Below are positions 22,640 to 35,800 of a DNA stretch of 64,000 nucleotides, piece after piece. The stretch is taken from positions 389,001-453,000 of the forward strand of contig NC_134521.1 in NCBI RefSeq assembly GCF_027942865.1, in the 5' to 3' direction. The notes beneath the pieces are model-generated. The model was not told where the DNA came from. It saw only the letters and a program-made list of their open reading frames with translations, and made no database searches. A program made the position numbers and the translations under genes. The DNA is from Odontesthes bonariensis. Its lineage: Eukaryota; Chordata; Actinopteri; Atheriniformes; Atherinopsidae. How positions within the stretch are numbered: the stretch's first letter is position 1; every line of letters starts with the position of its first letter.

Positions 22640-23558
22640 TAAATGTGAACAAAATGAGTCCTCAGACTGTACGTAAAGCTATGTAAAGGCTCTCAGTCAA
22701 ACATCAGATCAATTAAAACAACGCAGCAGAGCAAAAATGGGTCCAACTTTCCATATTTACTTCAGGTTATGTGAGGAATAGATTAATAATTGTGTGTGTG
22801 GTCTGAAATTAGAAGAAATAAGAAATAATATTCAGATTGAGCTCACGATATGTTGCTTAATGATTCAGTTTTATTTATATAGCGCCAAATTACAACAAAT
22901 GTCATCTCAAGGCACTTCAATAATACAGTAATATTCAAGCCAATTAGAGTCCAATTCATTGTAATCATAATCCAATCAAATCCAATTAATTAATTTCAAA
23001 ATATTACAATTCATTCATATAGAGCCAATTCAAACAGTTTCCTGCTCAGGAAACCAACAGATTGCACTGAAACTGGTCCAATCTCCCTTGATTCATATTG
23101 TTTGGGTTAATACCGGTCAAACAGACCTTAAAGTGTAACATCTACATCTCATAATATCACAGCATCGCTCCACCCAGTGGCTGCATGTGACTGATCCAAG
23201 TCAAACCCCACAATAACTCAGCAGAATCAGAATAACGTTACATCCTGTAAACCAAAGAGCATTTAAAGAGAGTTAATTACAAACAGAAAGGTTCCTTTGA
23301 ACTAAAGTAATCTGCATTTATGTCAACATCTGAACCCATGGCTGGTTCTGGTTCTGCTGGATGTTCCTTCCTGTTAACAGAGTTTTGGTTTGAACTGAAG
23401 AAATTCGATGTGATTTATTGGTTTCCCCAGCTTGGAAAGTGACTGAGTCATCATGAATTAGATTTAATTAGATTTAATTAGACTGAAACTTTAATGTTTT
23501 AAATCCAAACTCAAAAGGTCCAGAATCCAAAGTCAATGCAGAAAACACCAAGAAAACA
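22640..23558. other. intergenic region between convergent genes
   Basis: No coding exon seen. 22860-23100 resembles a common fish interspersed repeat (TTTATATAGCGCCAAATTAC...). It separates the 3' ends of the Ig receptor (plus) and the arap1-like gene (minus). Confidence 0.5.
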
Positions 23559-23564
23559 TTTATT
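23559..23564 (-). promoter_or_regulatory. candidate polyadenylation signal for the arap1-like gene
   Basis: AATAAA on the minus strand about 200 bp after the stop codon. Confidence 0.45.
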
Positions 23565-23764
23565 GATCATTTACCAATAAGGAAATCCCTTTTAAGGTTG
23601 GATCAGAACCGACACCCAGAGGACGGACACATGGACTGTGAACTAAATACTCCGGGTGGATTATAAAGAAAAAACAGTTGGTTTGAATACATGTGAAACA
23701 GTCTTTGGGCAGTAAAGGGTCAGTTCCATCAGCTCATTGATAAAGCATCGGTCCTTCTTCATCA

Positions 23765-23821
23765 TCAGAGGGCGGTGATCTGCTCCTCCGCCTCATCCTC
23801 ATCCTGCCCTTCCTCTGGTGT
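23765..23821 (-). CDS. arap1: arap1-like last exon
   Basis: Acceptor TTTGTCTGCAG. It encodes [18 protein letters not shown] and a stop (23765-23767), in phase with the RhoGAP exon. It corresponds to the segment after RhoGAP in ARAP1, which should continue into the RA domain. Confidence 0.75.
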   Translation of the reverse strand, partial: TPEEGQDEDEAEEQITAL

Positions 23822-26800
23822 CTGCAGACAAACATGGAGGAAGATGTTTCACAACTTAAAGTCTGCAGAGGGGAACTGAGCTCTAGCGCCGGCGTCTCAC
23901 AACCAACCTTAACCCTAACCTTAACCCAACTAACCCTAACCTTAACCTAACCAACAAACCTTAACCCAACCAACCCTAACCTTAACCTTAACCCAACCAA
24001 CCCTAACCCAACCAACCTTAACTTTAACCCAACCAACCCTAACCCAACCAACCCTAACCTTAACCCAACTAACCCTAACCCAACCAACCTTAACTTTAAC
24101 CCAACCAACCCTAACCCAACCAACCCTAACCCAACCAACCCTAACCCAACCAACCCTAACCTTAACCTTAACCCAACCAACCCTAACCCAACCAACCCTA
24201 ACCTTAACCCAACTAACCCTAACCTTAACCTTAACCCAACCAACCCTAACCCAACCAACCCTAACCTTAACCCAACAAACCTTAACCCAACTAACCCTAA
24301 CCTTAACCTTAACCCAACCAACCCTAACCTTAACCTTAACCCAACCAACCCTAACCCAACCAACCCTAACCCAAACCCAACTAACCCTAACCTTAACCTT
24401 AACCCAACCAACCCTAACCCAACCAACCCTAACCCTAACCCTAACCCTAACCCACAAACATGGAGGAAGATGTTTCACAACTTAAAGTCTGCAGAGGGGA
24501 ACTGAGCTCTAGCGCCGGCGTCTCACAACCAACCTTAACCCTAACCTTAACCCAACTAACCCTAACCTTAACCTAACCAACAAACCTTAACCCAACCAAC
24601 CCTAACCTTAACCTTAACCCAACCAACCCTAACCCAACCAACCTTAACTTTAACCCAACCAACCCTAACCCAACCAACCCTAACCCAACCAACCCTAACC
24701 TTAACCCAACTAACCCTAACCCAACCAACCTTAACTTTAACCCAACCAACCCTAACCCAACCAACCCTAACCCAACCAACCCTAACCCAACCAACCCTAA
24801 CCTTAACCTTAACCCAACCAACCCTAACCCAACCAACCCTAACCTTAACCCAACTAACCCTAACCTTAACCTTAACCCAACCAACCCTAACCCAACCAAC
24901 CCTAACCTTAACCCAACAAACCTTAACCCAACTAACCCTAACCTTAACCTTAACCCAACCAACCCTAACCCAACCAACCCTAACCTTAACCCAACTAACC
25001 CTAACCTTAACCTTAACCCAACCAACCCTAACCCAACCAACCCTAACCTTAACCCAACAAACCTTAACCCAACTAACCCTAACCTTAACCTTAACCCAAC
25101 CAACCCTAACCTTAACCCAACTAACCCTAACCTTAACCTTAACCCAACCAACCCTAACCCAACCAACCCTAACCCAAACCCAACTAACCCTAACCTTAAC
25201 CTTAACCCAACCAACCCTAACCCAACCAACTCTAACCTTAACCCAACCAACCCTAACCCTAACCCTAACCCTAACCCTAACCTTAACCTTAACCCAACCA
25301 ACCCTAACCTTAACCCAACTAACCCTAACCTTAACCTTAACCCAACCAACCCTAACCCAACCAACCCTAACCCAAACCCAACTAACCCTAACCTTAACCT
25401 TAACCCAACCAACCCTAACCCAACCAACTCTAACCTTAACCCAACTAACCCTAACCCAACCAACCTTAACCTTAACCCAACCAACCCTAACCCAACCAAC
25501 CCTAACCTTAACCCAACTAACCCTAACCCAACTAACCCTAACCCAACCAACCCTAACCTTAACCCAACAAACCCTAACCCAACTAACCCTAACCTTAATC
25601 TTAACCCAACCAACCCTAACCCAACCAACCCTAACCTTAACCTAACTAACCCTAACCCAACTAACCCTAACCTTAACCCAACCAACCAACCAACTAACCC
25701 TAACCTTAACCTAACTAACCCTAACCCAACTAACCCTAACCTTAACCCAACCAACCAACCAACTAACCCTAACCTTAACCTAACTAACCCTAACCCAACT
25801 AACCCTAACCTTAACCCAACAAACCCTAACCCAACTAACCCTAACCCAACCAACCCTAACCTTAACCCAACAAACCCTAACCCAACTAACCCTAACCTTA
25901 ACCCAACCAACCAACCAACTAACCCTAACCTTAACCTAACTAACCTTAACCCAACTAACCCTAACCTTAACCCAACTAACCTTAACCCAACTAACCTTAA
26001 CCTAACTAACCTTAACCCAACCAACCAACCAACTAACCCTAACCTTAACCTAACTAACCCTAACCCAACTAACCCTAACCTTAACCCAACTAACCTTAAC
26101 CCAACTAACCTTAACCCAACTAACCCTAACCTTAACCTAACCAACCAACCTTAAAGGGATACAAGGTAGTTTAGCGGCAGTATAGCGATCTCTATGGGTC
26201 CAACTGAAATTCTACACTGTCGTAAAGATGCCCACCTTTGCATTATACACATCCACTACCTAAACATCGTGGCGAATGCTGCCGTTGTGTTATTTAGTCA
26301 GTGCAGTTAGGTCATCTGATTCACAAGTGTAGACTGCCCACGTAAGATACTATAATCAGAGATTTTCTGAAGAGAGAACTCAAGATAATATGCTATAATC
26401 CTGTTGCTGATCTTGAATGGGATTCTTCCCTCATCATGGTGTATTCGTGGAGTGATTCCTTTGTATTAGCAGACACTTACAAAAGTTACATCTTAGACAG
26501 ATGCGCGCAGGCACTGCCAACATACACGCCGCAATAAACGCAGACTAGCTCTACACTATTCCGATTACAATCATAATCCGAACAAATGAATCCATTTCCA
26601 TGTGCAGAAAACAATTCTTGTTCGGATCAAAACGCTATTCTTATTCTAATCAGGTCAGTCCGTGTATTTCTGAAGCTAGGCTACGTCTCGAACTCAGGAG
26701 GAATTAGAGCACCATCATCACCTGTCTCTGTACGATCTAAAACGCAGGTCACTATGGTAGATGAACAAGATCACGCTTGGAGAAATTTCACAAAGATGGG

Positions 26801-29800
26801 AAGTGCCAACATCGAACGTTTCATATTCAGTCTGTGAAAGGCAGAATAGGAAACGCTTGGTGTTGGCTCTTCAACGCAAGCGAACACATAGCCTACAACT
26901 ACAGCTAGCATACAGTTCCTAGCTAAGTGCCGTAAACACAAACGACTCTTCTCGCGCATCACGACACTTCAGAAGCGGGTCGCTCCTGCCGAAGTTACAT
27001 ATGGGATTTTCAGCATACAGACCCCTGTTGGGAGCGAGACAGGCTTCATTCGCTTACTATTGACTTGTTTAACCTTTGGTAAACTCCTGAAGGCTATAAT
27101 TTTAGGTGAAAATGCTACCTAGTTCCCCTTTAACCCAACTAACCCTAACCCTAAACCAACTAACCTTAACCCAACTAACCCAACTTACCCTAACCCTAAA
27201 CCAACTAACCCTAAACCAACTAACCTTAACCCAACTAACCTTAACCCTAACCCTAACTTTTGGTGAAAATAACCGGAAGTGCGTTGCTCACTGCGGCTAG
27301 CTTTAGTAGCGCCGAATTCGTGGGAACAAAATGGTAAACAGCCGGTATTTTGTCAGGTTTTCAACTCGTTGGGGATCTAAACGACTACTTTCTCTGAAAA
27401 TGTTTCAAATGTTGCTAAAGTTTACAGAGTTTAGAGCTTAAGGGAAATCAGCTTCAGGTGTGACTCACCAGGAACAGCAGCGTGTGGTGGATGATGAATT
27501 CCCTGGTGAGTCTGATCAGATCCTGGCTCATGGCCTGGAACAGAGACGGAACCAGGACCACGGCCAGGTTTTGGGCCGACATCTTGTTCACCTGAGAGAA
27601 CACCTGGATCCTGAGACAGAGGGGGAGGAGCCAGTGAGTTGGTAAGACAGAGTGGGAGGAGCCAGTGAGTTGGTGAGACAGAGTGGGAGGAGCCAGTGAG
27701 TTGGTGAGACAGAGTGGGAGGAGCCAGTGAGTTGGTGAGACAGAGTGGGAGGAGCCAGTGAGTTGGTAAGACAGAATGGGAGGAGCCAGTGAGTTGGTGA
27801 GACAGAGTGGGAGGAGCCAGTGAGTTGGTAAGACAGAATGGGAGGAGCCAGTGAGTTGGTGAGACAGAGTGGGAGGAGCCAGTGAGTTGGTGACACAGAG
27901 TGGGAGGAGCCAGGGAGTTGGTGACACAGAGTGGGAGGAGCCAGTGAGTTGGTAAGACAGAATGGGAGGAGCCAGTGAGTTGGTGAGACAGAGTGGGAGG
28001 AGCCAGTGAGTTGGTAAGACAGAATGGGAGGAGCCAGTGAGTTGGTGAGACAGAGTGGGAGGAGCCAGTGAGTTGGTGAGACAGAGTGGGAGGAGCCAGT
28101 GAGTTGGTAAGACAGAGTGGGAGGAGCCAGTGAGTGGGAGGAGCCAGTGAGTTGGTAAGACAGAGTGGGAGGAGCCAGTGAGTTGGTAAGACAGAGTGGG
28201 AGGGGCCAGTGAGTTGGTGAGGCAGAGTGGGAGGAGCCAGTGAGTTGGTAAGACAGAGTGGGAGGAGCCAGTGATTTGGTGAGACAGAGTGGGAGGAGCC
28301 AGTGAGTTGGTGAGACAGAGTGGGAGGAGCCAGTGAGTTGGTGAGACAGAGTGGGAGGAGCCAGTGAGTGGGAAGAGCCAGTGAGTGGGAGGAGCCAGTG
28401 AGTTGGTAAGACAGAGTGGGAGGAGCCAGTGAGTTGGTGACACAGAGTGGGAGGAGCCAGTGAGTTGGTGAGACAGAGTGGGAGGAGCCAGTGAGTTGGT
28501 AAGACAGAGTGGGAGGAGCCAGTGAGTTGGTTAGACAGAATGGGAGGAGCCAGTGAGTGGGAGGAGCCAGTGAGTGGGAGGAGCCAGTGAGTTGGTAAGA
28601 CAGAGTGGGAGGAGCCAGTGAGTTGGTGACACAGAGTGGGAGGAGCCAGTGAGTTGGTGAGACAGAGTGGGAGGAGCCAGTGAGTTGGTAAGACAGAGTG
28701 GGAGGAGCCAGTGAGTTGGTTAGACAGAATGGGAGGAGCCAGTGAGTTGGTGACACAGAGTGGGAGGAGCCAGTTAGTTGGTGAGACAGAGTGGGAGGAG
28801 CCAGTGAGTTGGTAAGACAGAATGGGAGGAGCCAGTGAGTTGGTGAGACAGAGTGGGAGGAGCCAGTGAGTTGGTAAGACAGAGTGGGAGGAGCCAGTGA
28901 GTTGGTAAGACAGAATGGGAGGAGCCAGTGAGTTGGTGAGACAGAGTGGGAGGAGCCAGTGAGTGGGAGGAGCCAGTGAGTCTGTAAGACAGAGTGGGAG
29001 GAGCCATTGAGTTGGTGACACAGAGTGGGAGGAGCCAGTGAGTTGGTGAGACAGAGTGGGAGGAGCCAGTGAGTTGGTAAGACAGAGTGGGAGGAGCCAG
29101 TGAGTGGGAGGAGCCAGTGAGTTGGTGAGACAGAGTGGGAGGAGCCAGTGAGTTGGTAAGACAGAGTGGGAGGAGCCAGTGAGTTGGTAAGACAGAGTGG
29201 GAGGAGCCAGTGAGTTGGTAAGACAGAGTGGGAGGGGCCAGTGAGTTGGTGAGGCAGAGTGGGAGGAGCCAGTGAGTTGGTAAGACAGAGTGGGAGGGGC
29301 CAGTGAGTTGGTAAGACAGAGTGGGAGGAGCCAGTGAGTTGGTGAGACAGAGTGGGAGGAGCCAGTGAGTTGGTGAGACAGAGTGGGAGGAGCCAGTGAG
29401 TGGGAGGAGCCAGTGAGTGGGAGGGGCCAGTGAGTTGGTAAGACAGAGTGGGAGGAGCCAGTGAGTTGGTGAGACAGAGTGGGAGGAGCCAGTGAGTTGG
29501 TGAGACAGAATGGGAGGAGCCAGTGAGTTGGTGAGACAGAGTGGGAGGGGCCAGTGAGTTGGTGAGACAGAGTGGGAGGAGCCAGTGAGTTGGTTAGACA
29601 GAGTGGGAGGAGCCAGTGAGTAGGTGAGACAGAGTGGGAGGAGCCAGTGAGTTGGTGAGACAGAGTGGGAGGAGCCAGTGAGTTGGTTAGACAGAGTGGG
29701 AGGAGCCAGTGAGTAGGTGAGACAGAGTGGGAGGAGCCAGTGAGTTGGTTAGACAGAGTGGGAGGAGCCAGTGAGTTGGTGAGACAGAGTGGGAGGAGCC

Positions 29801-32800
29801 AGTGAGTTGGTTATACAGAGTGGGAGGAGCCAGTGAGTTGGTAAGACAGAGTGGGAGGAGCCAGTGAGTTGGTGAGACAGAGTGGGAGGAGCCAGTGAGT
29901 TAGATGTGTGTGCGTTACATGTAGAAGTGTCCAAACAGCGTGTTCAGCGTGGCTTTGTTGTCGTCGGGAAGTTTCCGTAGCAACCGTCTGTACTCCTTAA
30001 AGCGGCAGCGCTCATCTGAGACCCCTGAAAAGAAAAGGTACTTCAGAGGTACTACACACTGACTGGAGTACTTCAGAGGTACTACACACCGACTGGGGTA
30101 CTTCAGAAGTACTACACACCGACTGGGGTACTTCAGAAGTACTACACACCGACTGGGGTACTTCAGAAGTACTACACACTGACTGGAGTACTTCAGAGGT
30201 ACTACACACCGACTGGGGTACTTCAGAAGTACTACACACCGACTGGGGTACTTCAGAAGTACTACACACCGACTGGGGTACTTCAGAAGTACTACACACT
30301 GACTGGGGTACTTCAGAGGTACTACACACCGACTAGGGTACTGATGTAGTAATACACACTAACAAGTACAACATACAGTACCAGGTGTACCTGCAGCAGT
30401 ACTACCTACAGTACTACGTACCTGCGGCCTGCAGTACTACGTACCTGCGGCCTGCAGTACTACATACAGTACCAGTACTACTTACCTGCAGTAGTACTAC
30501 GTACAGTACTACGTACAGTACTACCTACAGTACTACGTACCTGCGGCCTGCAGCAGTACTATGTACAGTACTACCTACAGTACTGCGTATCTGCGGCCTG
30601 CAGCAGTACTACGTACAGTACTACCTACAGTACTACGTACCTGCGGCCTGCAGCAGTACTACGTACAGTACCAGTACTACCTACAGTACTACATACCTGC
30701 GGCTTGCAGCAGTACTACACACAGTATCACCCACAGTACTACGTACCTGCGGCCTGCAGCAGTACTACGTACAGTATTAGCTACAGTACTACGTACCTGC
30801 AGTAGTACTACCTACAGTACTACGTACCTGCGGCCTGCAGCAGTACTACGTACAGTACAACCTACAGTACTACGTACCTGCAGTAGTACTACCTACAGTA
30901 CTACGTACCTGCGGCCTGCAGCAGTACTACGTACAGTATTAGCTACAGTACTACGTACCTGCAGTAGTACTACATACAGTACTACGTACCTGCGGCCTGC
31001 AGCAGTACTACGTACAGTAGTAGCTACAGTACTACGTACCTGCAGTAGTACTACATACAGTACTACGTACCTGCGGCCTGCAGCAGTACTACGTACAGTA
31101 GTAGCTACAGTACTACGTACCTGCGGCCTGCAGCCACTGCTGGCGCTCTCCGGGGGGAATCAGGGTCAGCTGCTGGCGGACATATTGTTTGAGGGCGGAG
31201 CCTGTGTCCAGCACGCCCTGCTCGTCACTCTCCAGAGGGGCGGAGTTTGGTGATGTCATGAGTGAGTCCACCAGGCGGCCGACTTTGGAAACGAGGCCAC
31301 AGCGCCGGTACACGCCCTCCACCTTCAGACCTGGAAAACAGAAACCAAGTTTAGGCTCCACCTACTGCCGTTTCCACAGCAACGGGCTGACTCGTGTTTT
31401 ATCTGTTTCATCGTTCCAGCTCCTTAACTGGAGATGAAACTACAGACACAGGTCCTCCAGAGGAGTTCTGGTTCTGAGTCGGCCCACTGGAATGTGTTCT
31501 GACAATGTAACAGAACCGGCTCTGGTCCAGTAAAGAGGACCTTCTTCTTTTCTCCAGATTCTGAATGTTTCTGCTTCTCTGGTGAAGAAAAACTTAAAAT
31601 GCTGCCGAACAGGCTCAGTATCTCTGACGTGATATCAGATTAAGATCTGAGATCAGATTTATGGTCATGTACACGACATTTCTTCCTCTGCTTTTAACAG
31701 ACATGTTCACAAGTCATTTTTTCCAAGTCTCAAGTCTTTGTGTTCGAATCCAAGTCAAGTCTCAAATGACTGAAACTGTAACCTATCTTACCTTTTAAAT
31801 AAACACTCCAGCTAAATGTGGATGAGAACTCGTCAACCTGGAACTTTATCAGTTGAATTTTAAAACAGCGATCAGATTAACATTAAGCTACATCCACGCA
31901 GACTTGGTTTAGCTTTTAACTTGGTAACTTTAACCTCTGCGATTTAACCAAAGTCCTCAGATAAACCAGCGACACCGTGCAGTGAACAAAGAAGCTATAA
32001 ATCTGCAGATAGTTCACACTGTTTACTTTGATTAGCTTGCTAGCTGTTGCGTTTTACATCGTAGCGTTTTACATCGTAGCGTTTTACATCGTAGCGTTTT
32101 ACATCGTAGCGTTTTACATTGTAGCGTTTTATATCGTAGCGTTTTACATCGTAGCGTTTTACATCGTAGCGTTTTACATCGTAGCGTTTTACATCGTAGC
32201 GTTTTACATCGTAGCGTTTTACATCGTAGCGTTTTACATCGTAGCGTTTTACATCGTAGCGTTTTACATCGTAGCGTTTTACATCGTAGCGTTTTACATC
32301 GTAGCGTTTTACATCGTACCGTTTTACATCGTACCGTTTTATATCGTGTTTTTCTCCTGTGCTTCACTCTGACTCCTGTCTGGAGTATTTTCTGAGGTGA
32401 GAACATCTCGTGCACATGCACGTGCACTGTGAGCAGTGAGTCCATAGCCCCCAGCTTCTGTGCACCACCAGGTGTTGGTGCACAGAAGCAGCTCCACGGT
32501 CTGAACTCACCGTAGGTCGTGATGTGGGAGATGCAGCGCTCGATGGCCGGCGGTACAGAACCCCTGAACCCTGCGTCGACCACCGGGTACAGAGCCTGAT
32601 GTGCAGAGCTCCGATTGGCTGCTGCGGGGCGCTGTGGAGCCGGACCCTGATTGGTCAGAGCTCTCTGCAGGTGGCTGTACCAGGTGTGACAGCTGTGCGG
32701 CTCTTCGAACCGAAGGGACACACTCCTGAAGAGAGAAAGAGATTTCACCAGGAAGGTACCTGCGAAGGCTAGGCCAATCAGAAACCAGCAAACATAAAAC

Positions 32801-35800
32801 AGGTAAATTAAGTGCTGACGTGTCCTCTGTGAGCTGCTTACCTGTCTGAGGTTACCATGGTGATCATGTTCTCTGAGGGATCCATCTCTGAAAGAGGAAA
32901 TACGTTCAAAGTTCAACCTGCTCAGGTGTAACGTTCGCTGTTAAACCTAAAACCTTCTGATCTTTATTTCAAACCAGACTGTTTTCTGACGCACATTCCT
33001 CACCTGTTCAGGTACCCCTCACCTGTGGACTCACAGGTAGCGTCACTTTAATTAAATAAACGTGTGGCTCTAATTCAGCAGGACGAGGTTTTCATATCCT
33101 CGCATCAGCTGTGTACAGCCGGGTGTCGTCTGCATAGAAATAAACTCTGAGAACAGCAGAGCCCCCAGGGCTGATCCCAGTGGGACTCCATCTCAGACCC
33201 ATTACACTTGTTCTGCAGGTGGAAGCCTGTTCTTCTACTCTTCATGTGTCACCGGCCGGGTGGGGCTTCCTGAGTCAGATCTGTTGAGTCTCAGACATCC
33301 AGGATCCAGGATCCTGTTGGTCCTCAGAACCTGAATTAAAGGGACAGTTCGCCTCTTTAAAGGGACAGTTCTCCTCTTTAAAGGGACAGTTCGCCTCTTT
33401 AAAGGGACAGTTCTCCTCTTTAAAGGGACAGTTCTCCTCTTTAAAGGGACAGTTCTCCTCTTTAAAGGGACAGTTCGCTTCTTTAAAGGGACAGTTCTCC
33501 TCTTTAAAGGGACAGTTCGCCTCTTTAAAGGGACAGTTCGCCTCTTCTGACATGAAGCTGTGTGACATCCCATATCAGCAGCATCATTTCTGAACATCTT
33601 CTTACCCCCTGCTGCGTCCTGTGAGCAGAGTTCCAGCCTCGTTTTGGTGCTGATGAAGGTAGTCCGGCTAGTTGGCTGGGGTTTAAAAAATAAAGCGTTT
33701 TGCTTCTCAGAACAATATGCGTTCAACAGAGTAATACATTTGCATCACAAAATGGTTCTCCAGGAAAAAGTCAGACCTTTCCTTTCCTTTCCTCTCCCTT
33801 CCCTTTCCTTTCCTTTCCTTTCGTTTCCTTTTCTTTTCTTTTATTTCCTTTCCTTTTATTTGGTTTCCTTTCCTTTCTTTCCCTTTCCTTTCCTTTCGTT
33901 TCCTTTCCTTTCCTTTCCTTTCGTTTTCTTTCCTTTCCTTTCCTTTCCTTTCGTTTTCTTTTCTTTTCTTTTCTTTTCTTTTCTTTTCTTTTCTTTCCTT
34001 TACCTGCTGTGCAGACCGAAGTGCAGAGCGAGCAGTCCCCTGCTTCCGAGCAGCAAACACCGTAACAGGCGCGGCTGTCTGCAGCAGGCAGTGATACGAA
34101 GGGAGAGAAAATAGGGCCAAGAGATTGTGAGGTCTGACTTTTTCCTGGAGAACTATTCTGTGATGCAAATGTATAACTCTGTTGAACGCATATTGTTCTG
34201 AGAAGCAAAACGCTTTATTTTTTAAACCCCAGCCAACTAGCCGGACTACCTTCATCAACACCAAAACGAGGCTGGAACTCTGCTCACAGGACGCAGCAGG
34301 GGGTAAGAAGATGTTCAGAAATGATGCTGCTGATATGGGATGTTACACAGCTTCATGTCAAAAGAGGCGAACTGTCCCTTTAAAGAGGCGAACTGTCCCT
34401 TTAATGCAGCTGCACCCCAGGTCCAACCAGCCGATGGAGGTTCTAGTTTATGGGTTGTAGCTGGGACATTAGGAGAGTTTCTGAGGTTACCCCCCATCTG
34501 TGGGTCAACCTGTCAGTTTTTTTACCAACATGTTGGTCCAAGGTGTCAATGAATGGGAACGCTCCACGTTAATGAGGCGAAATGACTTCAGCGACCAAGA
34601 AGAAGTCCAGTTGCCTTCATTCAAACTCTCACACTGAAAAAAGTGACTTTTTGCTGAAGTAAACTCTATTAGAGTAGCTCATCATTTCTTCCTTGTATTT
34701 TTAAGATTCAGTAAGAACTCGAGCTTCTTAAGTAAAATTAAACATTTTATTAACGTGACACATGAATTATGGGGGAAGAGTAAGTTTTACTCAGGTTTCC
34801 TCATACAATTTAAATGTTTAATAGTTGTATATACATAAACCTAGAAATACTACATAAACTTTACTCTGAAAGTGTATCGTTAAAATCTACTAAGTTACTT
34901 CATAACAGCAAATACTGCAGATATATAACATTTACTTAAAATTTTTAGTAAAATGATGTTCCTGCCTATGAAAAACAAGTAGACTTTACTTGGTTTAAAT
35001 AAATATAACTTAAAATGCAAAATGTTACTTAATATCTTCAAAACGGTTTTGTTTTATGGTGAGTAAAATTCACTTGATATTGCAGCATTAAATATTACTT
35101 AAATCATTTTGAGTGCAAAAAGGGTGTTTTAAGTAAATCTTATGAGTTGTTTTTTTCAGTGTTGGACTGATTCATTTCTACTATTTAACATCTTTATTCT
35201 ATGAAAATGAATCTGCTGACTGTGAGGTTGATGTTAAAACTAATGGAAAAACTTTTAAAGCATTTCTGAGATAAAGTTTAAATGAGAAAGACAAAAATCC
35301 CGTTACCATGGTGACTGAGTGAGCTCAGTTCGATCTTCAGAGGCTGCCACGAGTGTCTGTCGACGGGATAAATGCTGACTCCCTCCTCCCACAGTAACAA
35401 CCAGGCGTCCGACAGATCGGAGGCCCCGCCCACTTCAACAACACACACCGTGCTGACTGCTGAAGCCCCGCCCACTTCCGCATAAGACACGCCCCCTGGA
35501 AGAATCACCTAGAAACAGAAAGTATGGTTATAGTAGACCTGACCTGGTCTGCCATACTTTTTATTTGTGTTTTTTATGTTCACTTTGACCCTAAGAAGCA
35601 ATAATCAGAGGGTCTGCTCTGCCGGAAACATCGCAGAAGAAAAATTGTGGCCATTTTAGTGTGTGTACCCTTCATTTTTTGATAGAAAATGTTGGAAAAT
35701 TTTCCATAAATCCTCAGTGGGTTGGGTAAGCTGTCAATAAATGCATTCCAGATGCACAGAACACATGTGGAGACAACATCCAATGAAATGATAACTCTTA

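Larger units (their letters stand above)
33336..34404. mobile_element. TTAA-flanked inverted-repeat element with amplified end
   Basis: Arms 33546-33775 and 34125-34365 are inverted copies (shared TCTTCTTACCCCCTGCTGCG and GTTGGCTGGGGTTTAAAAAA on the plus strand of the left arm). Termini are TTAAAGGGACAGTTCGCCTC; the TTAA target copies lie at 33336-33339 and 34401-34404. The left terminus is multiplied about tenfold (next entry). A TTAA target fits Kolobok/piggyBac-type MITEs. Confidence 0.8.

Noticed and set aside
24573..26144. 523-codon minus-strand frame
   Set aside because: Telomere-like repeat translated; low complexity, no exon signals.
23906..26150. Chromosome end (true telomere)
   Set aside because: The repeat is degenerate, interrupted by a transposon, and flanked on both sides by exons of the same gene.
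27431..29021. Minus-strand frames of 329-477 codons ([16 protein letters not shown])
   Set aside because: 31-bp array translated. Only the terminal portion coincides with the true RhoGAP exon at 27469-27610.
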